This document shows, in pieces, positions 25,854-33,161 of a stretch of 54,732 bases of DNA. Within the stretch, counting starts at the first letter, position 1. Each line of letters starts with the position of its first letter. The notes beneath the pieces are model-generated. The model saw only the letters and a list, made by a program, of their open reading frames with translations. It ran no database searches and was not told where the DNA came from. Source of the stretch: an uncultured Candidatus Melainabacteria bacterium (GTDB lineage: Bacteria; Cyanobacteriota; Vampirovibrionia; Gastranaerophilales; Gastranaerophilaceae); NCBI GenBank assembly GCA_934777245.1, contig CAKVND010000006.1:1-54732 (forward strand), in the 5' to 3' direction. The translations under genes and the position numbers were made by a program.

Positions 25854-27125
25854 CTAACTTATCAATCCATATTCACGCCCTAATTCTGCAATAATTTCAA
25901 CAGCTTTATCAATCTGTTTAAAATTCAAATCTTTCATTGCACAAAGTCTTAAGCGACATTCTTTGCGCCTTACTGCAGGATAAGTTACGATATTCACGTA
26001 AACCCCGCGTTTCCTAAGTTTATCATACATTTCAAACAAAATTTGCTCATCATAAACCATAACCGGCACAATTGCAGATTGAGAATGACCAATATCAAAA
26101 CCTTTTTCGAGTAATTTTGTTTTCAAATACTCTATATTTTTCCAAAGCTTTTCACGTCCTGCGTCGTCTTTTTCAAGTAATTTAAATACTTCATTTAAAC
26201 CACCTGCAACAGGCGCAGGAAGGGCAGTTGAAAAAAAATAAGTTCGTGCATAAAGTCTTAAATATTGAATAACATTTTTAGACGAAGCGCAATATCCGCC
26301 AAGTCCTCCCGGCCCTTTGCTTAACATTCCGACATGCAAATCTATTTTATCCGTAACATCATAAAATTCGGCAGTTCCGCGACCGGCAGTACCAACAACA
26401 CCAATTCCGTGAGCATCGTCAACCATAATTCGCGCATTATATTTTTGCGCAAGTCTTACTATTTCATCTAGTTTTGCCATATCACCATCCATTGAAAAAA
26501 CTCCGTCTGTAATAATCAAACGTCCTGTTTTTTCTTCAGGAATTCTGGATAAAACCCTTTCCAAACCTTTCATATCTGCATGCGGAAAAACCTTAATTTC
26601 TGCACCGGAAAGAGCACAACCATCAAAAATAGAAGCATGATTTGCTGAATCATTTATTATCACATCATTTTTACCACATAATGCCGAAATTATTCCTACA
26701 TTTGCACCATAACCACTTGGAAAAACTATTGCATCTTCTGTGTTATAAAAATTTGCAATTCGTTTTTCTAATTCCTTATGAATTGCCGTAATTCCCGCAT
26801 AATTTGACACAGCACCCATTCCGTAACCGTACTTATCTAACGCTTTTCGCGCACCCTTAATAACTTGCGAATGCGTTGATAAATTAAGATAAGAATTAGA
26901 ACCCAGCATAATAACATGCTTTTTAGTTCCATCTTTTTCACGAATATCAAGTTCAGATTTCACTTTATCTAAAGTTATCATCCCTAAAGCTTCATTTCCC
27001 GTAAGAATTCCACTAGATAATACTTCATTTAAACGAGTTGTTTTATCTAATAAATCTTCATTCTCTTGTGTATCAATAAAGTTTTCAAATTTAAGGTTCA
27101 TGTATTTTTTATCCAAATCTAGCAC
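25854..27125 (-). CDS. Alpha-oxoamine synthase family enzyme (KBL/BioF/SPT-like)
   Basis: A 423-residue PLP enzyme condensing an amino acid with an acyl-CoA. Family motifs: GSNSYLNLS, YGYGMGAVSNYAG, DDAHGIGVVG, and the PLP lysine in GMLSKGPGGLGGY (usually T-x-S-K). The N-terminal extension of about 50 residues is longer than in BioF and resembles serine palmitoyltransferase-like members. Candidate reactions are glycine C-acetyltransferase, 7-keto-8-aminopelargonate synthase or long-chain base synthesis. BioB is about 16 kb away, so BioF is possible but not favoured. The start is GTG at 27125 with GAGGAG six nt upstream. Confidence 0.75.
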   Translation of the reverse strand: MLDLDKKYMNLKFENFIDTQENEDLLDKTTRLNEVLSSGILTGNEALGMITLDKVKSELDIREKDGTKKHVIMLGSNSYLNLSTHSQVIKGARKALDKYGYGMGAVSNYAGITAIHKELEKRIANFYNTEDAIVFPSGYGANVGIISALCGKNDVIINDSANHASIFDGCALSGAEIKVFPHADMKGLERVLSRIPEEKTGRLIITDGVFSMDGDMAKLDEIVRLAQKYNARIMVDDAHGIGVVGTAGRGTAEFYDVTDKIDLHVGMLSKGPGGLGGYCASSKNVIQYLRLYARTYFFSTALPAPVAGGLNEVFKLLEKDDAGREKLWKNIEYLKTKLLEKGFDIGHSQSAIVPVMVYDEQILFEMYDKLRKRGVYVNIVTYPAVRRKECRLRLCAMKDLNFKQIDKAVEIIAELGREYGLIS

Positions 27126-27317
27126 GTTATACTCCTCTTCAAAATACGTCGATACCTCATTTTAATATGAAACAATCTTTTATCACTTACACAGATAACT
27201 AATTTTTATAATATTCACATATACTTTCATACTAGTATCAAAAAAATTACCTAAAATTAAATGTAAAATTTTGTAAATTTTTCTTGACAACATGTATCAT
27301 GAATTAAAAATTTATAC

Positions 27318-27410
27318 TAACATGCCATGTATCAACTATCCCCAAATCTCCTCCCAAAATTAATAGAGAATAGTGATACTGACTCAAAACTATGAGTCAG
27401 TTTTTATTTT
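27318..27410 (+). ncRNA. Candidate C-rich small RNA with anti-Shine-Dalgarno motifs
   Basis: A gene-free stretch ending in a strong terminator. It contains ACTATCCCCAAATCTCCTCC, that is, UCCCC and CUCCUCC motifs in a likely single-stranded region, the layout of trans-acting sRNAs that mask ribosome binding sites. A TATACT box at 27313-27318 and TTGACA at 27284 are upstream, but their 23-nt spacing is poor. A 9-nt direct repeat CATGTATCA (27291 and 27326) brackets this promoter region and could be a regulator site. Transcription is inferred. Confidence 0.5.
27378..27410 (+). terminator. Intrinsic terminator
   Basis: Stem ACTGACTCA / TGAGTCAGT with 6-nt loop AAACTA, followed by TTTTTATTTT. Confidence 0.88.
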
Positions 27411-27454
27411 GCTATTGTTACAGAATACTACTTCATTTCTGCAACAACGTTTAA

Positions 27455-27480
27455 TTTGTATAAAAATCTCAATCCTTCAA
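27455..27480 (-). pseudogene. Short duplicate of the coaX 3' end
   Basis: GTATAAAAATCTCAATCC and the following CTTCAAG match the end of coaX (28519-28542) with one mismatch over 24 nt, directly beside a palindromic repeat. It is a relic of a duplication that carried the coaX end, non-functional. Confidence 0.5.
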
Positions 27481-27514
27481 GTCTGTAGGTCAGGCAGTGC
27501 CTGACCTACAGACT
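27480..27514. repeat. 35-bp perfect palindrome, copy 1
   Basis: Arms AGTCTGTAGGTCAGGCA and TGCCTGACCTACAGACT around a single central G, 17 paired bases. An identical copy is at 28391-28425. It is REP-like or mobile-palindrome-like. Confidence 0.9.
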
Positions 27515-27606
27515 TCTATATTTTAGTGTTGCGATTGCTTCTTGAACTCACCTTGTAAATTTATATTAGGAAGTGTAAATAATTGTAACAATTTGCTAAT
27601 AAATCC

Positions 27607-27634
27607 TAAAGTTTTAAAAAAAATATGCCGATAT
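27607..27634 (+). promoter_or_regulatory. Sigma-28-type promoter of the 199-residue protein gene
   Basis: TAAAGTTT, 12-nt A-rich spacer, GCCGATAT: 15 of 16 consensus bases with a spacer one nt longer than usual. TSS is expected near 27641, and ATG is at 27669. Confidence 0.75.
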
Positions 27635-27668
27635 ATAAATAGTGAAATATTTTATAAAAGGAGTAGTT

Positions 27669-28268
27669 ATGGGTATTGACGCGATTAAAAATCTATTTCT
27701 AACGCCAACAGCACAAGAAATTAACAGTAATGGTGGTAACAAGAATAAGTCCTTTGGACCCTCTATTTGGGATGCTTTTCCAGAAAATCCAACAAACTCT
27801 GTTACGACACATGAGTCAACTGAAGCAAATAGCAATATAACTGTCAAAAACGCAAATACAAAAAAGACAAAAACTCTTCAAGTTGATAAAGCTTATATAT
27901 CAAAAATGCAATCAGGTGTTACAGGATTAAAGTATTTAATAGAAGATAACAATGTTCAAAAAAAAGGCAATGTCGCTTTGGCTACCAATTCAATAAGTCA
28001 ATTGGAAAGAGATAGTAAAAATTTGAATGGAGATTTTTTCAGTGATAATTGTTTAGCAACCATGCGAAAAATAATCGGCTCAAAGAGTGAAAATGAGAAT
28101 TTTAATACATTGCAGCGTAAATACAGAGTATTTAAACAAAATTTAAGTCTTGATTTAGCGATTTATCAAGATTTATCAAAAAAATCAGAAATTACAGATG
28201 CAGAAAAGAAATTCATGGATAATTTTGAACAAAGATTACAAAGATTTATTAATATTCTTAACGAATAA
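27669..28268 (+). CDS. Uncharacterised sigma-28-regulated protein
   Basis: A 199-residue protein with no recognised domain. The N-terminal 70 residues are polar, Asn/Thr/Ser-rich and likely disordered (QEINSNGGNKNKSFG). The C-terminal half is helical with heptad-like spacing (LERDSKNLNGDFF, FNTLQRKYRVFKQNLSLDLA), ending FEQRLQRFINILNE. No signal peptide or membrane helix. ATG 27669 has AAAGGAG upstream; a GTG at 27642 in frame lies too close to the promoter. The disordered N-terminus plus amphipathic C-terminal helices would suit a type III/flagellar export substrate or a small export chaperone, but this is inference. Confidence 0.6.
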   Translation: MGIDAIKNLFLTPTAQEINSNGGNKNKSFGPSIWDAFPENPTNSVTTHESTEANSNITVKNANTKKTKTLQVDKAYISKMQSGVTGLKYLIEDNNVQKKGNVALATNSISQLERDSKNLNGDFFSDNCLATMRKIIGSKSENENFNTLQRKYRVFKQNLSLDLAIYQDLSKKSEITDAEKKFMDNFEQRLQRFINILNE

Positions 28269-28356
28269 TTATTAAATAAAGACGAATTCTATCTACATCT
28301 ACAGGTTGTATCGTTTGTATATTAGTGATAAATTCTTCACCATAGAGGAGTTTATT

Positions 28357-28464
28357 ATGACAAAAATACTTTTTATTATTGATAAAATTGAGTCTGTAGG
28401 TCAGGCAGTGCCTGACCTACAGACTTGCAATGGAAAATTGAAAATGAAAAATAATATTAAATAA
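28357..28464 (+). CDS. 35-codon ORF carrying an in-frame palindrome; possibly a broken gene
   Basis: ATG is preceded by a strong AGAGGAG site at good spacing. The first residues (MTKILFIIDKI) look like a real protein start. The next 12 codons are the palindromic repeat read in frame (ESVGQAVPDLQT), and the rest is Lys/Asn-rich. It is either a small expressed peptide or a gene whose 3' part was replaced when the palindrome inserted. It lies between the sigma-28 gene and coaX. Confidence 0.4.
   Translation: MTKILFIIDKIESVGQAVPDLQTCNGKLKMKNNIK
28391..28425. repeat. 35-bp perfect palindrome, copy 2
   Basis: Identical to 27480-27514. The two copies flank the sigma-28-regulated gene 27669-28268. 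Here the element is inside the reading frame of the small ORF at 28357. Confidence 0.9.
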
Positions 28465-28506
28465 TTTTCAATTTAAAAAAGTACGGTGTAATTTTTGCAC
28501 CATTAA

Positions 28507-29259
28507 CTATTTATTCAATTCGTATAAAAATCTCAAACCTTCAAGAGTCAAATAAGGATTTACAAAATCAAATTTTCTTGTCATGTATTTTGCAATTAAA
28601 CTTGAATAACCACCAGTTGCAATAATACAAGCTTTTTCGCCCAACTCTTTTTCGCATTGTTCAATCAAACCCTCAATTGCACACGCAGAACCGCGAATTA
28701 CGCCCGAAAGCATTGCATCCGCAGTATTATCACCAATAGCTTTTTTTACTGTATCTGGTTCTATTTTTGGAAGTTTAGAAGTACTTTTATTTAACGCACG
28801 AAATTGCAAATTTAGCCCCGGCATAATAACACCGCCAACAAAATCGCCTTCCTTATTAATAATATCAAAAGTTGTCGCTGTACCCAAATCTACGATAATT
28901 GCAGGTTTAGAATACAAAACGTAAGCTCCGCAAGCATTTGCAATTCTATCAGCTCCGGCTTCTTTTGGATTTTTCAACTTAATTTTAATGCCCAAATTCA
29001 ATTTTGGCGATAAAAGCATTGAATTTAAATGAAAAACGTTATCAGCCGCATTTTTCAGAATTTTACTCAATTCATCAACAACCGACGCAATAATGCATGC
29101 AGAAATATCATATTTTTTAAACAAAGAATGCAATAATATTTCATATTCTTCTTGCGGTAATTCTTTATCAGAAGCAAGTCTAAAAGTTTCCAAAATACTT
29201 TCGTTTTCAAAAACGCCGAGTGTAATATTTGTATTTCCTATATCAATCGCAAGAAGCAT
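28507..29259 (-). CDS. coaX: Type III pantothenate kinase
   Basis: Phosphorylates pantothenate, the first step of coenzyme A synthesis, in the cytoplasm. The 250-residue protein has the ASKHA-fold signatures: DIGNTNITLGVF (phosphate loop, residues 5-16), GADRIANACGA, and IVDLGTATTFD, followed by GGVIMPGL. Its start codon overlaps the stop of the upstream WYL regulator gene by one base (TAATG), so translation is coupled. Association with two transcription regulators in one operon is unusual and may only reflect genome compaction. Confidence 0.94.
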   Translation of the reverse strand: MLLAIDIGNTNITLGVFENESILETFRLASDKELPQEEYEILLHSLFKKYDISACIIASVVDELSKILKNAADNVFHLNSMLLSPKLNLGIKIKLKNPKEAGADRIANACGAYVLYSKPAIIVDLGTATTFDIINKEGDFVGGVIMPGLNLQFRALNKSTSKLPKIEPDTVKKAIGDNTADAMLSGVIRGSACAIEGLIEQCEKELGEKACIIATGGYSSLIAKYMTRKFDFVNPYLTLEGLRFLYELNK

Positions 29260-30128
29260 TACACTTCTCCATAATTACTAAGTGCACCGTCTAAAATTTG
29301 TTTCATTTCATCGCGATATGTTTTAGGACTAATTATTTCGCATTTGTCATCATATCGCAACAATCTTGATAATAAAACTTCTTTATTTTCTCCGCGATTA
29401 GAAATTGCTTTCCAGCCAATTCTATCGGTTTTTGTGTATTGTTCGTTTTCTCTTAAATCGTATCTTGCAGCCAAATCGTCACGGATTAAGAAAATTACAG
29501 ATTCATCATTAAAATTTTGCAAGAATTTTTGTTTCATCACTTCCAATCCGGAAACTCTTGCTGAGTCTATCATTCGTTCTCTATTTTTGTAGAAAACATT
29601 AAAATAAGTTTTACCCTTAACTTCTGTTATTTTTATTGGAATGCACTCCATAATAACACGATTTTTAAACAATAATTGTATTTTTCGCCTGTCAGCTACA
29701 GCGTTTTCAAAAAGTTCAGAAGTTAATTGATAAGTTGCTTTTTCTACTCTAGCAATTTTTTTATTTGAATAACGATTTAATTTTTCTATAAAACTGTTAA
29801 ATAGCTTGTTGTATTTTTTTGTCATCTCGTTTTTTACAAGATTTTGCATACTTTCAAGCAAATTGATATCTATGTTAGTAAGTTCTAAACCAAATGGCAT
29901 ACTTGTAACAAAATATTTGTTATGAATTTTAGGAATTTCGATTCCACAAAATCGACAAGTGTTTATGTATTTGCTGATTACACTATTGTTGAAAACAGGC
30001 TCTTCCTCATTTTGATTAAGTTTTTCAATCAACTCACTCATAGTGAAATTGCCTTCTAACAGCACTTGCAAAGTTTTGATTACCTGCATTGAAGATAAAT
30101 TTTTCTTTTGAGATAGTTTTTTAGCCAT
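29259..30128 (-). CDS. WYL-domain transcriptional regulator 2
   Basis: A 289-residue probable DNA-binding regulator. The N-terminal region (SMQVIKTLQVLLEGNFTMSELIEKL) is a winged-helix, and the central/C-terminal part holds a diverged WYL-type ligand-binding domain (RRKIQLLFKNRVIMECIPIKI, FNVFYKNRERMIDSARV) and a C-terminal extension. WYL pairs such as PafBC form heterodimers that sense nucleic acid or nucleotides. It overlaps the upstream paralogue by 8 nt and coaX by 1 nt. The exact family is inferred from layout and weak motifs. The start follows GAGGG. Confidence 0.7.
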   Translation of the reverse strand: MAKKLSQKKNLSSMQVIKTLQVLLEGNFTMSELIEKLNQNEEEPVFNNSVISKYINTCRFCGIEIPKIHNKYFVTSMPFGLELTNIDINLLESMQNLVKNEMTKKYNKLFNSFIEKLNRYSNKKIARVEKATYQLTSELFENAVADRRKIQLLFKNRVIMECIPIKITEVKGKTYFNVFYKNRERMIDSARVSGLEVMKQKFLQNFNDESVIFLIRDDLAARYDLRENEQYTKTDRIGWKAISNRGENKEVLLSRLLRYDDKCEIISPKTYRDEMKQILDGALSNYGEV

Positions 30129-31050
30129 TATAATTTTCCCTCATATCCTTCAATTTTTGTATAATCTTCGCTTTAATTTCTTGCGGTTCTAACACTATTG
30201 CGCTCGCGCCAAAAGAAAGTAATCTCTGGATTGCGACAAACTCATTATGATATTTACCTTCAACAATATAGTTATTTTCTTTTGTTTCAATAATTTTTTC
30301 ATTTTCCAAAATATCGTTTACGCCAAAGCTTTTAAGAACAAATTTTACGCAAACTTCCTTACGTTCAAAATCATCGTCATTATCTTTGCGAGAAAGAATT
30401 GATTTGATTCTCTTGATATTTAAAATAACAGATTCTTTTTTACCTAAATCGTAACCGTAAAGATATATTTTGTCATTTTGGAATACAAGGTTTTGTGCAC
30501 AAACTTCTTTTTTGTCATTCTCTTTTGCTGTAGGGTTTTTATATACTAAAGTTAAAATTCGATTTTTTGCACAATCGTCTTTTAAGATACTAATTTCTTC
30601 AACTTCGAAATTCTTTAGAACAGAAATTCCGTAAAGTTCTTCGCGGATTTCATTGTCTGCTACGTGAAATGCAAGCTTTTTAAATAATTCGTCATATTTT
30701 AACAACAATGACATGTCAGAATTATCTTTGACTTTTCTATAAATCTTATGTAGCAAAGAAACATCTTCATGAGTAAGATTTAGTGAAAACGGATGTTTTT
30801 GAAGTACATACTTAAAACCTGTTTTTGCGCTTGACCTTGAAATTTCACAACCCATAGTTCTTAAAGTATTTAAGTCAATTCTCAATATATCATCAGAATG
30901 TTCCGGTTCCATTATTTTCATCTCAATGAACGCTTCTCTGATTTCTTCAAGCGAACGCGGAGCTTTCATTAAAAGTCCAACTAACATCAATGCTCGAGTA
31001 CCGGTCAATGATATTTGTCTCAATTCAACATTTTCCTGCAATTTTAACAC
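30121..31050 (-). CDS. WYL-domain transcriptional regulator 1
   Basis: A 309-residue relative of the downstream gene product. An N-terminal winged helix (TGTRALMLVGLLMKAPRSLEEIREAF) precedes a long helical linker, then a WYL-like domain (ILTLVYKNPTAKEND, DKIYLYGYDLGKKESVILNI) and a C-terminal WCX-like domain with FGASAIVLEP. The tandem, overlapping arrangement with regulator 2 is like PafB/PafC. The start is GTG at 31050 with GAGGAAAG upstream. Targets are not identifiable. Confidence 0.72.
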   Translation of the reverse strand: MLKLQENVELRQISLTGTRALMLVGLLMKAPRSLEEIREAFIEMKIMEPEHSDDILRIDLNTLRTMGCEISRSSAKTGFKYVLQKHPFSLNLTHEDVSLLHKIYRKVKDNSDMSLLLKYDELFKKLAFHVADNEIREELYGISVLKNFEVEEISILKDDCAKNRILTLVYKNPTAKENDKKEVCAQNLVFQNDKIYLYGYDLGKKESVILNIKRIKSILSRKDNDDDFERKEVCVKFVLKSFGVNDILENEKIIETKENNYIVEGKYHNEFVAIQRLLSFGASAIVLEPQEIKAKIIQKLKDMRENYNG

Positions 31051-31120
31051 AAAACTTTCCTCTTCATGGGCGCAGAAACTACCTAATTTCTGTACTCCCT
31101 AAGCTAAAAATATATTTCTA

Positions 31121-31693
31121 TTATTTACACAAATTGAATAAATATTCAAGAGTATCCTCGCAAAACCTTCTATCCTCAGAACTAAACGGTAAGACATCTC
31201 CGGAAAATTCGCGTCTTATTTTTGCAAGCACACTTTGTTGCTTTCCTTTTGGAACATAATCAATTTTGGTTACAATTGTAAAAATAGGTAAATTATACGC
31301 TTCAACCCACTCGCGCATTTGATAATCATTCTTTTGAATATCGTGACGCGCATCAATAAATTGGATTAGTGATTTTATTTGTTTTCTGTTTAAAAGATAT
31401 TCTTCTAAATATTTTTGCCAACGCGCTTGAGCTTCGCGAGAAACTTTTGCGTAACCATATCCGGGTAAATCCGCAATCATAAATTTATCTGAAAAATTAA
31501 AGAAGTTAATAAGTCGTGTTTTCCCTGGGGTGTTGGATGTTTTAGCAAGTTTTTTGTTATTGCAAAGAGCATTGATAAATGAAGACTTGCCTACATTTGA
31601 ACGCCCAAGAAGCGGGAATTCAGGAAATGGAAAATCGGGACATTGAGAAAGTTTTTCTGCACTAATAATAAAATTCGCATTAAGCTGTTTCAT
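31121..31693 (-). CDS. engB: Ribosome biogenesis GTPase EngB (YsxC/YihA)
   Basis: A 190-residue GTPase needed for late large-subunit assembly. G motifs: G1 GRSNVGKSS, G2 region SNTPGKTRLINFF, G3 DLPGYGYAK, G4 TKID and G5 region FSSE. Length is typical. The start is ATG 31693 (MKQLNANF) because AAAGGGATAAAC lies directly upstream; a longer frame to 31720 would bury this site. It overlaps the preceding small gene by 14 nt, implying coupling. Cytoplasmic, essential in most bacteria. Confidence 0.94.
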   Translation of the reverse strand: MKQLNANFIISAEKLSQCPDFPFPEFPLLGRSNVGKSSFINALCNNKKLAKTSNTPGKTRLINFFNFSDKFMIADLPGYGYAKVSREAQARWQKYLEEYLLNRKQIKSLIQFIDARHDIQKNDYQMREWVEAYNLPIFTIVTKIDYVPKGKQQSVLAKIRREFSGDVLPFSSEDRRFCEDTLEYLFNLCK

Positions 31694-31943
31694 GTTTATC
31701 CCTTTCTTCCCTAAGCGCATCTTGTTTTTGCTTTGCTCTATGAGTAACTATTGACAATAAATTATAAACTTTTTCATTGTTCACAACAGTTAATTGAGCC
31801 TTATTTTTCATCATCGTAACATCAATTGAAGGTTTATTTTCAAAAATATTTGCAGTCTGAATGCTCACAATCTGCACAAAATTGTCTTTTAGAATGCTTA
31901 GGGGTTCTTTTAAAAATGTTTCAAACGTTTTAAAAATATTCAT
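31680..31943 (-). CDS. Small conserved-type protein upstream of engB
   Basis: An 87-residue protein of unknown function (MNIFKTFETFLKEPLSILKD...). It is helix-rich, with a central hydrophobic strand region (VQIVSIQTANIF) and a highly charged C-terminus (REERDKHETA). Start ATG 31943 follows GGAAATC; the upstream promoter is TTGCAT, 16 nt, TACAAT. It overlaps engB by 14 nt. No membrane segment. No family recognised. Confidence 0.6.
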   Translation of the reverse strand: MNIFKTFETFLKEPLSILKDNFVQIVSIQTANIFENKPSIDVTMMKNKAQLTVVNNEKVYNLLSIVTHRAKQKQDALREERDKHETA

Positions 31944-32007
31944 GTTGATTTCCGATTCTGTATGAATATTGTATACTAAAATCGAAAACATGCAAAGCGT
32001 TGATTTA

Positions 32008-33003
32008 TTATGAACCACCCCAATCAAATACTGAATTTATAGCATCATCTACTAATGATTTAATTGATTGAATTTCAGTATTAACTGCTTCTAATTCCGT
32101 TGACAAATTGTTCATATCCAAATCAATATAATCTTCTTTTTCAGAAATTCGAGCCTTTTCTGCTTCGTACCAAGCAGTAACTTCTTCTCGAACTTCTGAA
32201 TTATTATTTTGTTGAACAAGACCGGCAACTACATAATAAGATAGTGAAGTATCAGGTTCATAATTACCATCTTCGTTTACAGTTGCAAGTTGGAATGTTC
32301 CACTTGAAATCGCATCACTTACATAATCATCATTCATTCCTATTTCTTCATTATACTCAGTTGTCCAACCATTCGCAGCCGCAGCTTGAAAGATTGGATA
32401 ATAAAAATCAACAATTGATTGAATTTTAGTTGTTACCGTATCTGTGTTATCTACTGTTGTTGTTTTACCCGTACTTTCTCCTGTTAACGTATTAATAGTA
32501 TCTGCAGGATAACTACTACTATCTTGCGATTTACCATCAATTGCTTTCTGGAATTGTTCTTCTGTATATCCTGGAAGTAATTTAGCCAGAATTGCAGCAA
32601 TTTTATCTGATGAGAAAGTTCCTCCTCTGCCTTGTGCATCCATTGCAGAAGAGCCTAACACGCTTGTTATTGCAGTAGCGTAAGCTTTACTCATAACAAC
32701 TTGACCTTTATAATCAGTCAAAATCATTGAATTTTCACTCTTAAGAGGGTTAGAGCCGTTTAAAATAGCTGAATAGTTAGCGCCATATCCCATTAAATAT
32801 TGATAATTAATCTTGTTATATTTACCATTAGCATAATAAGCAACCTGCGTTGCCTTCAATTTGCTGTTATATTCTTGAGCAAGCTGGGTTTGCTCTCTAG
32901 TCAATGCCATTTTTTCCATTGAATCAATAGAGATGCCATACTCGCAATCTGCTTTGCGGGCTGTCAATGTTAATAGTCTAATTTGTGAGCAGGCTAATCC
33001 CAT
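32008..33003 (-). CDS. Sigma-28-regulated protein with axial-protein-like ends
   Basis: A 331-residue protein with a polar, helical N-terminus (SQIRLLTLTARKADCEYGIS ... EKMALTREQTQLAQEYNSKL) without a signal peptide, a Ser/Thr/Gly-rich middle (YPADTINTLTGESTGKTTTV) and a C-terminal amphipathic helix (LSTELEAVNTEIQSIKSLVD). Helical N and C ends around a variable core is the architecture of flagellar axial and hook-associated proteins or other type III substrates. The perfect sigma-28 promoter 35 nt upstream of ATG supports membership of the late flagellar regulon. The family is not recognised. ATG is preceded by AAAGGAAGC. Confidence 0.65.
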   Translation of the reverse strand: MGLACSQIRLLTLTARKADCEYGISIDSMEKMALTREQTQLAQEYNSKLKATQVAYYANGKYNKINYQYLMGYGANYSAILNGSNPLKSENSMILTDYKGQVVMSKAYATAITSVLGSSAMDAQGRGGTFSSDKIAAILAKLLPGYTEEQFQKAIDGKSQDSSSYPADTINTLTGESTGKTTTVDNTDTVTTKIQSIVDFYYPIFQAAAANGWTTEYNEEIGMNDDYVSDAISSGTFQLATVNEDGNYEPDTSLSYYVVAGLVQQNNNSEVREEVTAWYEAEKARISEKEDYIDLDMNNLSTELEAVNTEIQSIKSLVDDAINSVFDWGGS

Positions 33004-33037
33004 TTTTTGCTTCCTTTATTTAGTCCCTTTTCCATGT

Positions 33038-33064
33038 TTATCGGCATTTTTGAGCAAAACTTTA
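33038..33064 (-). promoter_or_regulatory. Perfect sigma-28 promoter
   Basis: On the minus strand TAAAGTTT, 11-nt spacer, GCCGATAA: identical to the enteric FliA consensus at all 16 positions and spacing. It drives the gene starting at 33003. Confidence 0.92.
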
Positions 33065-33161
33065 GCAAATTTTGAAAAATTTTTACAAATCTTTACAATA
33101 AGGCAATTTTCGTAAATTTGGTGTTTTATACATGTTAGAAGTAATTAGTGTAGGAGTTCGT

